Below, one piece after another: positions 37,070-47,214 of a DNA stretch of 64,000 nucleotides. Source of the DNA: Methylocella tundrae (GTDB lineage Bacteria > Pseudomonadota > Alphaproteobacteria > Rhizobiales > Beijerinckiaceae); assembly GCF_901905185.1 (NCBI RefSeq), contig NZ_CABFMQ020000131.1, positions 1-64,000 on the forward strand. The letters run 5' to 3'. A program made the position numbers and the translations under genes. Below the pieces are notes generated by a model that was given only the letters and a program-made list of their open reading frames with translations, was not told the origin of the DNA and did not search any database. Every line of letters starts with the position of its first letter. Positions within the stretch are counted from its first letter, which is position 1.

Positions 37070-37389
37070 TTATCTCCTCCACTCTCCCCATGTAGAGGTT
37101 CAACGCCGGGTCCGAAAGAACGCCAGCGGCATATTTCCGTCGGCTCCGTTTATGCGCACAAACGCCGCAACATCCATATCCATTCGATGAGCGGCTTTAT
37201 CTCGTTGTTTTGGCGTATCTATTGACCAGCGGCTCACGCATTGCAACGACGCCGTTCAAGATTTGCGCGCCGGCGCCACGGCGTTACTCTTGATTTCAAG
37301 CGGCGGCCGATGATCTACATAGAATGTCTCATCGCATTGCTTTTTCTTACCCAAAGGAAAGCCCGCGTCTTCAGCAAAGGATAGCCTAA
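37070..37389. other. 320-bp intergenic region before copA
   Basis: It includes the promoters of the PHA-system gene and of copA. I could not recognise a CueR or CopY box, and no gene is apparent. Confidence 0.4.
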
Positions 37390-39945
37390 ATGTCCCCTCA
37401 TCCGTCCGAGGCCGGCTCTGCTCCGGTCAGCGTTCCCGTCGAGGGCATGCATTGCGCCTCTTGCGTCGGGCGGGTCGAGAAAGCCATCAGCGCCGTCCCT
37501 TGCGTCGCTTCCGTCTCGGTCAATCTCGCGACCGAACGCGCCGACGTCAGCTTTAACGGACCGGCCGATCTCGAAGCGGTCATCGAAGCGATCAATAAGA
37601 CAGGTTTCGCCGCCGTCCTCACGACTGCGCAATTTTCCATCACCAGAATGACGTGCGAGGGCTGCGTCAAGACGGTGGAAGAGGCGTTCAAGGATGTCGA
37701 AGGCGTCGTCGAGGCCCATGTCAATCTTGCCACCGGCGCCGGCACGGTGCGCTTTGTCAGCGGAGCGACCAGCGCCGAGGCGATCGCAAGGGCCGCGACC
37801 GAGGCCGGCTATCCGACGCGCGAGATCAAGCCTGAAGCGCCCGCGCCGACGCAGGCCGACGACCGCCGCGCGCAAGGAAAAGCGCTGGCGCGCTCGACCC
37901 TCCTCGCAGCACTACTGACATTGCCCGTGTTCGCGCTCGAAATGGGCGCGCATCTCTTTCCCGCCGTACATATGTTCGTGATGGAGCGCGTCGGGATGCA
38001 GACCGCCCGCATCGCCGAATTCGTGCTGACGGCCCTCGTTTTGTTTGGTCCGGGCTGGCGCTTCTTCAAGAGCGGGATTCCGGCGTTGCTGCGCGGCGCT
38101 CCCGAGATGAACGCTCTCGTGGCTCTTGGCGCTGGCGCCGCCTTCGCCTATTCGACGCTCGCGACCTTCGCGCCCTCCCTGTTTCCAGCCGGAACAGGGC
38201 AGGTCTATTTCGAATCCGCCGCCGTCATCGTGACCCTGATCCTGCTCGGCCGCACGCTGGAGGCGCGCGCCAAGGGCCGCGCTGGCGCGGCGATCGAACG
38301 TCTTATCGGCCTCAAGGCGCGATCGGCCGTTGTGCTGCGGCAGGGCGGGCCCGTTGAGACGCCGCTCGACGAGGTCGTCGTCGGCGACATTGTTCTCGTC
38401 AAGCCCGGCGAAAAAATACCCGTCGACGGCGTCGTGGTGGAGGGCTCGTCCTTCGTCGATGAATCGATGCTGACGGGCGAGCCGCGTCCGGCGCCCAAAG
38501 GCGCCGGCGCCGAGGTCGTCGGCGCGACAATCAACACGACGGGCAGTTTTTCCTTCAAAGTGACCAAGACCGGCTCCGATACGGCCCTGGCGCGCATCAT
38601 TCGCATGGTGGAGCAGGCGCAGGGCGGGAAACTGCCGATCCAGGCCCTCGCCGACAAGGTGACGGGCTGGTTCGTGCCGGCTGTGATCGCCGTCGCGGTT
38701 CTGACGTTCCTCCTTTGGTTCTTCCTTGGCCCCACGCCTTCGTTCAGCTATGCGCTGGTCGCCATGGTCACCGTGCTGATCATCGCCTGCCCCTGCGCCA
38801 TGGGGCTTGCGACGCCGACCTCGATCATGGTCGGCACCGGGCGTGGCGCGGAACTCGGCGTCCTGTTTCGCAAGGGCGACGCCCTGCAGCAGCTGGCCGA
38901 CGTCACGGCTGTAGCGCTCGACAAGACAGGCACCATCACCAAGGGCGCTCCCGAACTGACTGACCTTGTTCCAGCGGCGGGCTTTTCGCGCGCGGACGTT
39001 CTGGCGCTCGTCGCCGCCGTTGAGGCGCGCTCCGAGCATCCGGTGGCGGTCGCCATAGCGACGGCGGCGCGCAGGGAGGGCCTTGCCCTGAAGCCGGCCG
39101 AGCAGTTCGACGCCAAACCCGGCCTCGGCGTCGAGGCCATCGTCGATGGCCGCCGCGTGGCGGTCGGGTCCGATCGCTTCATGGGCGGTCTCGGCGTCGA
39201 CGTCGGCGGCTTCGCGCAGGAGGCGGGGCGCTTCGGCGCGGAGGCGAAATCGCCGCTTTACGTGGCGATTGACGAAACGCTCGCGGCGCTGATCGTCGTC
39301 GCCGATCCGATCGCGGACGGCGCGAAAGAGGCCGTCGCCGCCTTGCGGGCCGAGGGGCTCGATCTCGTCATGATCACCGGCGACAATCAGAAGACCGCCG
39401 AGGCGATCGCCAGGGCCGTCGGCATCGACGCGGTCGTCGCCGAGGTCTTGCCCGAGGGCAAGGTCGAGGCGGTCGAGCGCATCAAGGCGAGGAGCGGCGC
39501 GACAGCCTTTGTCGGCGACGGCATCAATGACGCGCCGGCGCTCTCCGCCGCCAATGTCGGCCTCGCCATCGGCAGCGGTACGGATGTCGCCATCGAGGCG
39601 GCCGATGTCGTGCTGATCGGCGGCGATCTCGGCGCGGCGGCGACGGCCGTCGCGCTGAGCCGGGCGACGATGCGCAATATCAAACAAAATCTGTTCTGGG
39701 CCTTCGCCTACAATATTCTGCTGATTCCTGTGGCGATGGGCGCGCTTTATCCGTCCTTCGGCGTCATGCTGTCGCCGATGCTGGCGGCCGGCGCCATGGC
39801 GTTTTCGTCCATCTTCGTCGTCTTCAACGCGCTGCGGCTGCGCCGTTTTACGTCGCCGCTCGCGGCGCGCGACAAGAGGGAGGGGCGGCCGGGCCTCGCA
39901 AGGCAGGGCCTCGACGAAAATCTGGCGGAGGCGAAGCCGCGATGA
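37390..39945 (+). CDS. copA: Copper-exporting P1B-type ATPase
   Basis: 851 aa inner-membrane pump. Two heavy-metal-associated domains come first: Cys22-Ala-Ser-Cys25, and Cys89-Glu-Gly-Cys92, the second with a less usual EG pair. Then come the membrane core with Cys467-Pro-Cys469 in [13 protein letters not shown], the phosphorylation site DKTGT at Asp511 and the [10 protein letters not shown] hinge. CPC plus double HMA suggests Cu(I) export. It may defend the cell or supply cuproproteins. No cue or cop regulator lies beside it. Confidence 0.93.
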   Translation: MSPHPSEAGSAPVSVPVEGMHCASCVGRVEKAISAVPCVASVSVNLATERADVSFNGPADLEAVIEAINKTGFAAVLTTAQFSITRMTCEGCVKTVEEAFKDVEGVVEAHVNLATGAGTVRFVSGATSAEAIARAATEAGYPTREIKPEAPAPTQADDRRAQGKALARSTLLAALLTLPVFALEMGAHLFPAVHMFVMERVGMQTARIAEFVLTALVLFGPGWRFFKSGIPALLRGAPEMNALVALGAGAAFAYSTLATFAPSLFPAGTGQVYFESAAVIVTLILLGRTLEARAKGRAGAAIERLIGLKARSAVVLRQGGPVETPLDEVVVGDIVLVKPGEKIPVDGVVVEGSSFVDESMLTGEPRPAPKGAGAEVVGATINTTGSFSFKVTKTGSDTALARIIRMVEQAQGGKLPIQALADKVTGWFVPAVIAVAVLTFLLWFFLGPTPSFSYALVAMVTVLIIACPCAMGLATPTSIMVGTGRGAELGVLFRKGDALQQLADVTAVALDKTGTITKGAPELTDLVPAAGFSRADVLALVAAVEARSEHPVAVAIATAARREGLALKPAEQFDAKPGLGVEAIVDGRRVAVGSDRFMGGLGVDVGGFAQEAGRFGAEAKSPLYVAIDETLAALIVVADPIADGAKEAVAALRAEGLDLVMITGDNQKTAEAIARAVGIDAVVAEVLPEGKVEAVERIKARSGATAFVGDGINDAPALSAANVGLAIGSGTDVAIEAADVVLIGGDLGAAATAVALSRATMRNIKQNLFWAFAYNILLIPVAMGALYPSFGVMLSPMLAAGAMAFSSIFVVFNALRLRRFTSPLAARDKREGRPGLARQGLDENLAEAKPR

Positions 39946-40015
39946 AACGAAGATAGGATCGGCTCCAGCTTCATGCTAACAGCCTGCTTTACGCAGCCAG
40001 CAGGTGGAAGCCTCA

Positions 40016-41608
40016 ATGCCGATCGAGTTCCGTCGCGCCGCACGGGCGCTGATCTCCGTCTCCGACAAAACCGGCCTCGTCGATTTCGCGCGCGGCCTCG
40101 CCGCTCTCGACATCGAGCTGATTTCGACCGGGGGCACCCATAAGGCGCTCGTCGAGGCGGGGCTCGAGGTCCTGGACGTCGCCGACGTCACCGGCTTTCC
40201 GGAGCTGATGGATGGGCGCGTCAAAACCTTGCATCCGAAAGTGCACGGCGGCCTCCTCGCGATCCGCGAAAACCCCGAGCATGAGGCGGCGATGCTGGCG
40301 CATGGCATCAGCCCGATCGACCTTCTCGTGGTGAACCTTTACCCGTTTCAGGCGACGATCGACGCGGGGGCCGATTTCGACCAATGCATCGAGAACATTG
40401 ACATCGGCGGTCCGGCGATGATCCGCGCCGCCTCCAAAAATTTCAATGACGTCGCCGTCATCGTCTCGGTCGAAGATTACGCGCCTCTACTCGCGGAACT
40501 GCGGGCGAATGGCGGCGCGACGACGCTCGCCCTGCGGCAGAAGCTCGCACAGAAGGCGTTTGCCCGCACGGCGACTTACGACGCCGCGATTTCGAATTGG
40601 CTCGCTGAACAGATCGGCGAGGATGCGCCGGCCTTCCGCGCTTTCGGCGGCAAGCTCGCGCAGACCCTGCGCTATGGCGAGAACCCGCATCAGAAGGCGG
40701 CTTTCTATGTGACGCCCGAACGGCGTTACGGCGTCGCCACCGCGCGGCAGCTGCAGGGCAAGCAGCTCTCTTATAACAATATCGGCGATACGGACGCGGC
40801 TTTCGAACTTGTCGCCGAGTTCGATCCCGAGCGCACCGCCGCCGTCGCCATCATCAAGCATTCAAACCCGTGCGGGGTCGCCGAGGCGGCCAGCATCGAG
40901 GCGGCCTATGCGCTGGCGCTTCGCTGCGACCCGGTTTCCGCCTTTGGCGGCATCGTCGCCCTCAATCGCCGCCTCGACGCCAGGGCGGCGGCGGAAATCG
41001 TCCAGGTCTTCACCGAAGTCATCATTGCGCCCGAGGCCGACGAAGAGGCGATCGCGATCGTCGGCGCGAAGAAAAATCTGCGCCTGCTGCTGACCGGCGG
41101 CATGCCCGATCCGCGCGCCAGCGGCCTGACGCTTCGTCCTGTCGCCGGCGGCCTGCTGGTTCAGGGGCGCGACAATGCCGTCGTCGACGATATGGAATTG
41201 CGCGTCGTCACCAAGCGCGCGCCGACCGAAGCTGAATGGCGCGATCTAACCTTCGCGTTCCGGATCGCGAAGCATGTGAAGTCGAATGCGATCGTCTACG
41301 CCAAGGACGGCGCGACGGTCGGCATTGGCGCCGGGCAGATGAGCCGCGTCGACTCGACGCGGATCGCGGCGATGAAAGCGGCGGACGCCGCCAAGGCGGC
41401 TGGATTGCCACGCAGCCTTGCCGTCGGCTCGGTGGTCGCGTCCGATGCGTTTTTTCCTTTCCCCGATGGCGTTCTGACGGCAATCGAGGCGGGGGCGACG
41501 GCGCTCATTCAGCCGGGGGGATCAGTACGCGACGCGGAGGTCATCGCGGCGGCGGACGCCGTGGGGGTCGCCATGGCATTCACCGGATTCCGTCATTTCC
41601 GCCACTGA
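40016..41608 (+). CDS. purH: Bifunctional AICAR transformylase / IMP cyclohydrolase
   Basis: 530 aa from ATG 40016; AGGTGGAAG is 6 nt upstream and the GTG at 40004 is less likely. The final two steps of IMP synthesis use 10-formyl-tetrahydrofolate. The N-terminal IMPCH part has [11 protein letters not shown] and STGGTH, with [14 protein letters not shown]. The transformylase part has [21 protein letters not shown] and the terminal [12 protein letters not shown] and [11 protein letters not shown]. The assignment is firm. Confidence 0.96.
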   Translation: MPIEFRRAARALISVSDKTGLVDFARGLAALDIELISTGGTHKALVEAGLEVLDVADVTGFPELMDGRVKTLHPKVHGGLLAIRENPEHEAAMLAHGISPIDLLVVNLYPFQATIDAGADFDQCIENIDIGGPAMIRAASKNFNDVAVIVSVEDYAPLLAELRANGGATTLALRQKLAQKAFARTATYDAAISNWLAEQIGEDAPAFRAFGGKLAQTLRYGENPHQKAAFYVTPERRYGVATARQLQGKQLSYNNIGDTDAAFELVAEFDPERTAAVAIIKHSNPCGVAEAASIEAAYALALRCDPVSAFGGIVALNRRLDARAAAEIVQVFTEVIIAPEADEEAIAIVGAKKNLRLLLTGGMPDPRASGLTLRPVAGGLLVQGRDNAVVDDMELRVVTKRAPTEAEWRDLTFAFRIAKHVKSNAIVYAKDGATVGIGAGQMSRVDSTRIAAMKAADAAKAAGLPRSLAVGSVVASDAFFPFPDGVLTAIEAGATALIQPGGSVRDAEVIAAADAVGVAMAFTGFRHFRH

Positions 41609-41861
41609 TTTTTCGCACACCCATTTTCTGGCGTGGCCCGGAGCCGCGGAGTTAATCCTCCGTTAAGGCTATATCTGATTGTTTTATTTAATAAAACGCT
41701 TTGCAATTTATTGTGAATGCTGCAATGCAGCAGGGTGTGATATGTCACCTACTGTTCAGTTTGAACGAGCGATAGTGATCTCAACGCCGGGACAATGACC
41801 CCCGGTTAAGTTTCGGGAAACTCTCGGCGGCTATCGCTGAATAGGTATCGGAGAGACTAAA
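41609..41861. promoter_or_regulatory. AT-rich region upstream of the YbjQ-like gene
   Basis: It contains a perfect palindrome GTTTTAT-TTA-ATAAAAC (41681-41697), which may also end purH transcription, and the 15-nt palindrome TGCTGC-AAT-GCAGCA (41718-41732). Confidence 0.55.
41718..41732. promoter_or_regulatory. PhaR-like CTGC-N3-GCAG palindrome
   Basis: TGCTGCAATGCAGCA is a perfect 6-bp inverted repeat with a 3-nt centre and fits the CTGC-N3-GCAG pattern published for the PHA regulator PhaR of Paracoccus. It is 130 bp upstream of ATG 41862. A 12-nt piece of it recurs upstream of xoxF (26729-26740). Confidence 0.4.
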
Positions 41862-42149
41862 ATGCTTATCAGCACAACGGACTCTATTGATGGAGGCCGT
41901 GTTCTTTATCCCATCGGCAAGATCAAGGCCGCTTCTGCCTGGCACGTCGTGCAGGTCGACGGCCTCCAAAGCAACTGGCGTGAACTCGCTCTGCGCGAAT
42001 TGATCCGTCAGGCGGAAGATGTCGACGCCGATGCAATCATCGATGTTAATTATGAGACGGACGGGGTTGTTCCTGTCGAGGAAACCGGCGTAAGCCTCCG
42101 GCGCATTCTTGCTACCGGAACGGCTGTGAAGCTCGCCCTCGCTGCTTGA
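41862..42149 (+). CDS. YbjQ/UPF0145-like protein
   Basis: 95 aa. The opening MLISTTDSIDGGRVLYPIGKIKA, a helix ALRELIRQAEDVDADAIIDVNYETD and the terminal ATGTAVKLA match the YbjQ-like (heavy-metal-binding-annotated) fold, normally about 105 aa. The metal-binding role in that family is not proven. Ribosome-binding site GGAGAGAC precedes the ATG. The gene has an unusually long AT-rich upstream region with two palindromes. Confidence 0.7.
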   Translation: MLISTTDSIDGGRVLYPIGKIKAASAWHVVQVDGLQSNWRELALRELIRQAEDVDADAIIDVNYETDGVVPVEETGVSLRRILATGTAVKLALAA

Positions 42150-42397
42150 GTATCAAGGCGTTCGAAAAGCCAATCCGCTCAGCGACTCGCCCCCGCGGCG
42201 AGTCGCGAGCCGGCCCGGATAGATCGAGAACGATCTCCGCCTCACGCCAAAGCGCGCCGCCGGCTCCGACCTAGCTCAAAACATGGAACCGCCGCCGCCA
42301 TCGAGCGCTGAATGGCGGCCCGCAGAATGCTTGCGCAACGCGCAATCCGCATCAGATTGCCGATAAGCGTAAAGGGCTGAGCGGCCGGCGCGTCTGC

Positions 42398-43750
42398 TCA
42401 GTGCTGGGCGTGCGGCCCGATTTGCTGAACCGATTCGCTGAATTGATCGACCTGATCGCCGAAATGATCGCGCGTCTCCGGATCGACGATGGCGACAGGG
42501 GCGGAAACAACGAGGCCGGCGGCGTGACCAACCGACGACGCGGCGCTCGCCGTCGTTTCCATGATTTTCTCGCCGAAGCCGACTTGTGAATTGGTCAGGG
42601 CCTGGCCGGACGCAAGGCTGCGGCCGATCAGTTCGACGATTTTCGGATCCTCGGCGAATTTGCCGTGATTGAATTGATCATGCGAAGGCAGGTGGGTGAG
42701 ATTGATGACGGTGATATTTTCCCGCTCGAGCATGGATTTGTAAGGCTCGATATCGGGATTGATGGCCCCTAAGCGCGGGGCGCCCCACAGCTGTTTCGAC
42801 GCGGCAAGCGCGCGGTCGTCTTCGGACACGAATAATGCGATATGCGGGCGATCAGGTCCCATCGCCGCGATCTGTTCGCGGGAGACGTCGACATCGACGT
42901 CCGGATCCGCGAGGAGGACGAGTTTGATCTTCTCGGCGACGCGTCCATCGCGGATCGCCATTTGCCGCAACGCTTCGAGGGTCACCCAATTACCCATCGA
43001 ATGGGCGAGGATCGAGATTTTCTTGACCTTCGGGTTTTTGACTAGATAGCGCAAAAGCGCTTCGAGAGAGTCGCGAGAATAATTTGTGCTTTCGCGATCA
43101 TAGCCATAGGCGAAGACATTGCCTTTCGAGGGCCAGGTGAACAGAACGGGCGCGACCTCGCCAAGAGCGCCCGAATCGTGCAGAATCTGCGCGAAGCCAT
43201 AGACAGTGTTTTCGTAGCGCTCATTGAAGCCATGCACGAAGACCAGCGCCTCGCTTTTATTCGATTCGCTGAGAAGCCGGGAGAATGTGGCGATCGCCTG
43301 ATCTTTGTTGATGACCTCGGCCTTAAGGGTCACAAAATCGGTTTCCGGATTGCCCGGAAGCTGCTTTGGCCACTGAACCTGGCCGATCGTGCGATTGGCG
43401 TCCGGCGGAATCGAAACCATCATGTCGGCGAAACTGGGCTCAAGGGCTCTGCCTCCCGCAAACATGATCGCTGAACTCTCAGCCCGCGTGCGCGTCGTCG
43501 CAACCACCATTTCGACGTGGGATGTTCCCGGCGCGTCGGCGTAGGAGGAGGGCACGGGAGCGAGGTAGCCATTGATGGTGGAGCAGCCGCCGAGGACCAA
43601 GGCGGCGATGCAGGCCAGCGGCGTGATGCGCAGGATCGACGCCGCGCCAAGCCGCGCATTCCTTCGCGCACGCGAAGGACGTGCATTGCAGCGCGCGCGC
43701 GAAGGAAACGCTTCGCCTCTACACAAAACCTGACGCATCTGACCAACCAC
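42398..43750 (-). CDS. DUF900 alpha/beta-hydrolase lipoprotein
   Basis: Up to 450 aa. It has the DUF900 core: EALVFVHGFNERYENTVYGFAQI, TWPSKGNVFAYGYDRES and the nucleophile elbow LAHSMGNW. A lipobox LVLGGC near residue 56 suggests a membrane-anchored lipoprotein. The N-terminal n-region is long and Arg-rich; an ATG with AAGGA just upstream (about 43658) is in the wrong frame by one, so the true start is unclear. ATG 43738 (residue 5) is an alternative. The C-terminal 60 residues are Ala/Ser-rich. Confidence 0.8.
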   Translation of the reverse strand: MVGQMRQVLCRGEAFPSRARCNARPSRARRNARLGAASILRITPLACIAALVLGGCSTINGYLAPVPSSYADAPGTSHVEMVVATTRTRAESSAIMFAGGRALEPSFADMMVSIPPDANRTIGQVQWPKQLPGNPETDFVTLKAEVINKDQAIATFSRLLSESNKSEALVFVHGFNERYENTVYGFAQILHDSGALGEVAPVLFTWPSKGNVFAYGYDRESTNYSRDSLEALLRYLVKNPKVKKISILAHSMGNWVTLEALRQMAIRDGRVAEKIKLVLLADPDVDVDVSREQIAAMGPDRPHIALFVSEDDRALAASKQLWGAPRLGAINPDIEPYKSMLERENITVINLTHLPSHDQFNHGKFAEDPKIVELIGRSLASGQALTNSQVGFGEKIMETTASAASSVGHAAGLVVSAPVAIVDPETRDHFGDQVDQFSESVQQIGPHAQH

Positions 43751-43904
43751 GCCGCCGCGCGGCCCGGATCTGGGCCGTCTGACCGGACCGTGGCTTTATC
43801 GCGGCGCCTCGTCAAGGCGCGAGGTCTTCGCAAGAGGCGTCAATTAAAAATTGCATTAAGGGCGCCGCATTGGCGCCACACCGTCGCGCAGGCCCTTCTG
43901 CGTG

Positions 43905-44020
43905 CTGGAGCACATTCCGATCAGATCGGTCGATCTGATCGACAAGAATATGCTCCAGCTTTTGAGTCTGGAGCGATTTCTGATCGATCGAATGACTCCA
44001 TTCAATCGGAAAGCGCTCTA
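43905..44020. repeat. Dispersed intergenic repeat, copy B
   Basis: It matches copy A at 123-235 over about 110 bp with few differences (for example GGAGCACATTCC for GAGCATATTCC). It lies just downstream of the transglutaminase-like gene on the minus strand, overlapping its stop region. Confidence 0.75.
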
Positions 44021-44860
44021 GGCGCTTTGCCGTTCCAGGCCGCGGACGAGCGTTTCGTCGACTTCTTCCGTCCAGACGCGAAAGCCCTTGAGAATGTGCG
44101 GGCCAAAAGAGGTCGCGAGCGGAATATCGGTGGCGTCCCGTCCCCGCGCCACGGTGATACGGCCGATGCGCGGCGTATTGTGGCGCGCGTCGAAGGTAAT
44201 CCAGCGGCCGTCGAGATAGGCTTCGAACCAGGCGTTGTAGTCCATCGGCGCGGGATCCGGCGGAACGCCGATGTCGCCAAGAAATCCGTTGGCGTAGCGC
44301 GCCGGAATATTCATGCAGCGGCAGAAAGCAACGGCGAGATGCGCGAAATCGCGGCAAACGCCGATGCGTTCATTATAGGCCTCATAGGCCGTGCGCGTCG
44401 CTCGCGCATATTGATAGCCGAAGGTCAGATGGTTGCAGACGAAATCGCAGATCGCCTTCACCCGCGCCCAGCCGCGCGGCGCCGATCCGAACAATTGCCA
44501 GGCGATGTCGCCGAGCTTGTCTGTCTCGCAGTAGCGGCTGCCGAGGAGATAAACCAGCGTTTCGCTCGGGAGAAATTCCAGCGGGACTTCCTGGGCGTGT
44601 TGCTCATAACCGTCCGGCAGACCATTGTCCTCGATGACGAAATCGCGCGAAACGGTGAGGTCGCCGACCGGGGCGACGAACCGTCGGACCTGATTGCCGA
44701 ATGAATCCACATAGGTATGCGTCGCGATCGACGGATTGGCGCTAAAGGGGGTTTTGTAGCGAATGCGATAATCATATTCGGGATGCGAATCGAGAAGACA
44801 CACCATCAATGTGGGTTGAAAGCATTGAAACGTGAGTTCGTATCCGTAGCGAATCAGCAT
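44018..44860 (-). CDS. Transglutaminase-like family protein
   Basis: 280 aa, no signal peptide. The N-terminal beta region is followed by a transglutaminase-like core: Cys169 in GVCRDFAHL, then the AWFEAYLDGRW block and Asp224 in FDARHN. The residue normally His before AWFE is Asn209 here (MDYNAWFE), so the classic Cys-His-Asp triad is incomplete; other rhizobial relatives, from memory, carry Ser at this site. It may be a non-canonical peptidase or inactive. Confidence 0.82.
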   Translation of the reverse strand: MLIRYGYELTFQCFQPTLMVCLLDSHPEYDYRIRYKTPFSANPSIATHTYVDSFGNQVRRFVAPVGDLTVSRDFVIEDNGLPDGYEQHAQEVPLEFLPSETLVYLLGSRYCETDKLGDIAWQLFGSAPRGWARVKAICDFVCNHLTFGYQYARATRTAYEAYNERIGVCRDFAHLAVAFCRCMNIPARYANGFLGDIGVPPDPAPMDYNAWFEAYLDGRWITFDARHNTPRIGRITVARGRDATDIPLATSFGPHILKGFRVWTEEVDETLVRGLERQSA

Positions 44861-44980
44861 GGGTGGTCCCGTTCATCTCTGTCGGCTGAAGGGACCGCCC
44901 GACGCGTGTCCCTCGCAACGTCAAATTCGCGTCATAAAGCGCCGACGACGTTTCGAGTTCCATGCGCCTCAGCCCATAAG

Positions 44981-45559
44981 TTAGGCATTGCGCTCGTAAA
45001 TTCCGATCATGCACCCCTTGGCCAGCGTGTGCCCACGCAGGATTTTAAGGATTTCCTTTTTGCCGGGAGGCTCATTGAGCTCCGGGATATGATCAATTGC
45101 ATAAATTTCGAATACATAACGGTGCGGCCCGTGGCCCGGCGGCGGATCGGGCGGCGTCCATGACGCCTGCATCAAAGAGTTCCGGCCAAGCAGCAGTCCC
45201 TCGGTCGCCGCGGCGCTTTTACGCGTCAATGCGCCAGGAATGAGATCATCGTCGCTGGCCGGCGTCTTGATCGCCAGAGCGTGAATGAAGGGCGCCGGCG
45301 TCGGGCTGTCCGCGTCCTCAACGACAAGCACGATGCCGGCGGCGCCATCCGGCACCCCGCGCCATCGCAGCGGCGGCGATTCGCCCTCCCCATCGGCCGA
45401 GAAAAGCGGCGGGATCGCTTCGTTGTCATCAAAGGCGACGCTCTCGACCCTGATGATTTCGGGCGCGTCCAAAGCAGCGTCGGCGTAGATCAGCTTTTCG
45501 AGCCCCGGCCGCACATTTTTGAGCGCATGGCCGATCGACGAGGGCAATTTCCCGAGCAT
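44981..45559 (-). CDS. PEBP/Raf-kinase-inhibitor-like protein (YbhB/YbcL)
   Basis: 192 aa, no signal peptide. The PEBP fold shows SPPLRWRGVP, VEDADSPTPAPFIHALA (the ligand-site loop) and PPGHGPHRYVFEIYAID. Bacterial YbhB/YbcL members have no settled role. An N-terminal extension of about 30 residues precedes the usual start. It is 120 bp from the transglutaminase-like gene on the same strand. Confidence 0.88.
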   Translation of the reverse strand: MLGKLPSSIGHALKNVRPGLEKLIYADAALDAPEIIRVESVAFDDNEAIPPLFSADGEGESPPLRWRGVPDGAAGIVLVVEDADSPTPAPFIHALAIKTPASDDDLIPGALTRKSAAATEGLLLGRNSLMQASWTPPDPPPGHGPHRYVFEIYAIDHIPELNEPPGKKEILKILRGHTLAKGCMIGIYERNA

Positions 45560-45644
45560 GGATCACCTCTTTTGGTAAGCTGAGGTAACGCGCCGGAAGC
45601 CGAATGGTTCGAAGCGAAAGCTTTGCGTGGAGAAGCGGGACCGT

Positions 45645-46082
45645 TCAGCCCCTGTAGGCGACGAGCAACGCGCCGCAGGCGATGAGCGCGACCCCGGCCC
45701 AATTGGGACCGCTGAGGCGTTCGCCCAGAAAAGCGACGCCGAAGATGGCGACAAGAACAGTCGAAAGCTTGTCGATCGGGGCGACGCGGGCGGCCTCGCC
45801 AAGTTTAAGGGCGCGAAAATAGCAGATCCAGGAGGCGCCGGTCGCAAGACCCGAGAGGGCGAGAAAAAGATAGGTGCGCGGCGAAATCGACGCGAGCGGC
45901 TGAAACTGCCCCGTCGCCGCGAGAATCGCGCTGAGCACGGCGACGATGATGACCGTGCGGATGAGTGTGGCGAAGTCGGAATTGACGTTGGCGACGCCAA
46001 CTTTTGCAAAAATCGCCGTCAATGCCGCGAAGCATGCGGAGAGAAGCGCCCAGATCAGCCAGGGCGCGGCGAGGCCCTTCAC
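45645..46082 (-). CDS. EamA-type single-domain membrane protein
   Basis: 145 aa with about five hydrophobic segments (10-30, 36-55, 68-85, 100-118, 122-140). The EamA pattern is seen in [21 protein letters not shown] and [18 protein letters not shown], then the [21 protein letters not shown] ending. It is one repeat long, as in small dimeric EamA or EmrE-like proteins. It overlaps prfA by 4 bp; the substrate is unknown. Confidence 0.82.
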   Translation of the reverse strand: MKGLAAPWLIWALLSACFAALTAIFAKVGVANVNSDFATLIRTVIIVAVLSAILAATGQFQPLASISPRTYLFLALSGLATGASWICYFRALKLGEAARVAPIDKLSTVLVAIFGVAFLGERLSGPNWAGVALIACGALLVAYRG

Positions 46083-47161
46083 AGCCTCTGGCTTTCGCTG
46101 TCCGCCAGCAGGGAGGCCTGATGATGGGTGATGAGGGCGTCGATGATTTCGTCCAGCGCCTCGCCGGTCATGACCTTGTCGAGCTTATAGAGCGTCAGGT
46201 TAATGCGGTGATCGGTCACGCGGCCTTGCGGAAAATTATAGGTGCGGATGCGTTCCGAACGGTCGCCCGAGCCGACTTGCGAGCGCCGGTCCGCCGCGCG
46301 CTCGGCGTCGAGCTTTTGTCTTTCGGCGTCGTAGATGCGCGAACGCAGGAGCGACATCGCCCGCGCGCGGTTCTTGTGCTGGGAGCGTTCGTCCTGCACG
46401 AAAATGATCGTGCCGGTCGGAATATGGGTGATGCGGATGGCCGATTCCGTCTTGTTCACATGCTGGCCGCCGGCGCCCTGCGCGCGCATGGTGTCGATTT
46501 TCAGATCAGCTTCGTTGATATCTACGTCGACGTCCTCCGCCTCGGGCAGCACGGCCACGGTCGCCGCCGACGTATGGATGCGCCCCTGCGTTTCGGTATC
46601 CGGCACGCGCTGGACGCGATGCGCGCCCGATTCGAACTTGAGGCGCGCGAAAACGCCGCGGCCGACGATCTCGGCGATGATCTCCTTGAATCCGCCCGCC
46701 GTTCCCTCGCTGGCCGAAATGATCTCGACCTTCCAGCCTTTCGATTCAGCGTAGCGTTGATACATGCGGAAAAGATCGCCGGCGAAAAGCGCGGCTTCAT
46801 CGCCGCCGGTTCCGGCGCGCACTTCGAGAATGGCGCTTTTTTCGTCCGCGGCGTCCTTCGGCAGGAGCGCGATCTTCAATTGCTGCTCCAACTCCTCAAG
46901 ACGCATGTGCGCGGCCCGCAGTTCCTCTTCGGCAAGGCCGCGCATCTCGGCGTCCGTCGCGGAATCAGCGAGCATCGCCTCAAGCCCGTCGACCTCGGCG
47001 GTCTGCGTGCGATAGTCGCGGATCGCCGCCGCGACGCCCTCAAGCCCGGCGAGTTCGCGCGAGAGCGAGACGAACAACGCCGGCTCGACCGCCTCGTTGA
47101 GGCGGGCGGAGATTTCCTCGAAGCGGCGTAAGATGAGATCGAGCTTTTCTTGCGGCAGCAT
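46079..47161 (-). CDS. prfA: Peptide chain release factor 1
   Basis: 360 aa. It has GGQ at residues 231-233 with [14 protein letters not shown], and a class I acceptor region [24 protein letters not shown]. It recognises UAA and UAG. Without RF2's SPF-type motif, and at this length, RF1 is clear. It is downstream of ptsP; prmC is not present in the window, unlike many genomes. Confidence 0.95.
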   Translation of the reverse strand: MLPQEKLDLILRRFEEISARLNEAVEPALFVSLSRELAGLEGVAAAIRDYRTQTAEVDGLEAMLADSATDAEMRGLAEEELRAAHMRLEELEQQLKIALLPKDAADEKSAILEVRAGTGGDEAALFAGDLFRMYQRYAESKGWKVEIISASEGTAGGFKEIIAEIVGRGVFARLKFESGAHRVQRVPDTETQGRIHTSAATVAVLPEAEDVDVDINEADLKIDTMRAQGAGGQHVNKTESAIRITHIPTGTIIFVQDERSQHKNRARAMSLLRSRIYDAERQKLDAERAADRRSQVGSGDRSERIRTYNFPQGRVTDHRINLTLYKLDKVMTGEALDEIIDALITHHQASLLADSESQRL

Positions 47162-47214
47162 AATTGTGTTGAAATGGAAGGGAATGGACGCGGTTTGCGG
47201 AACAGGGACCCGAC

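Noticed and set aside
46004-47131. 375-codon antisense frame over prfA
   Set aside because: Shadow of release factor 1, which has its GGQ and acceptor motifs in the other frame.
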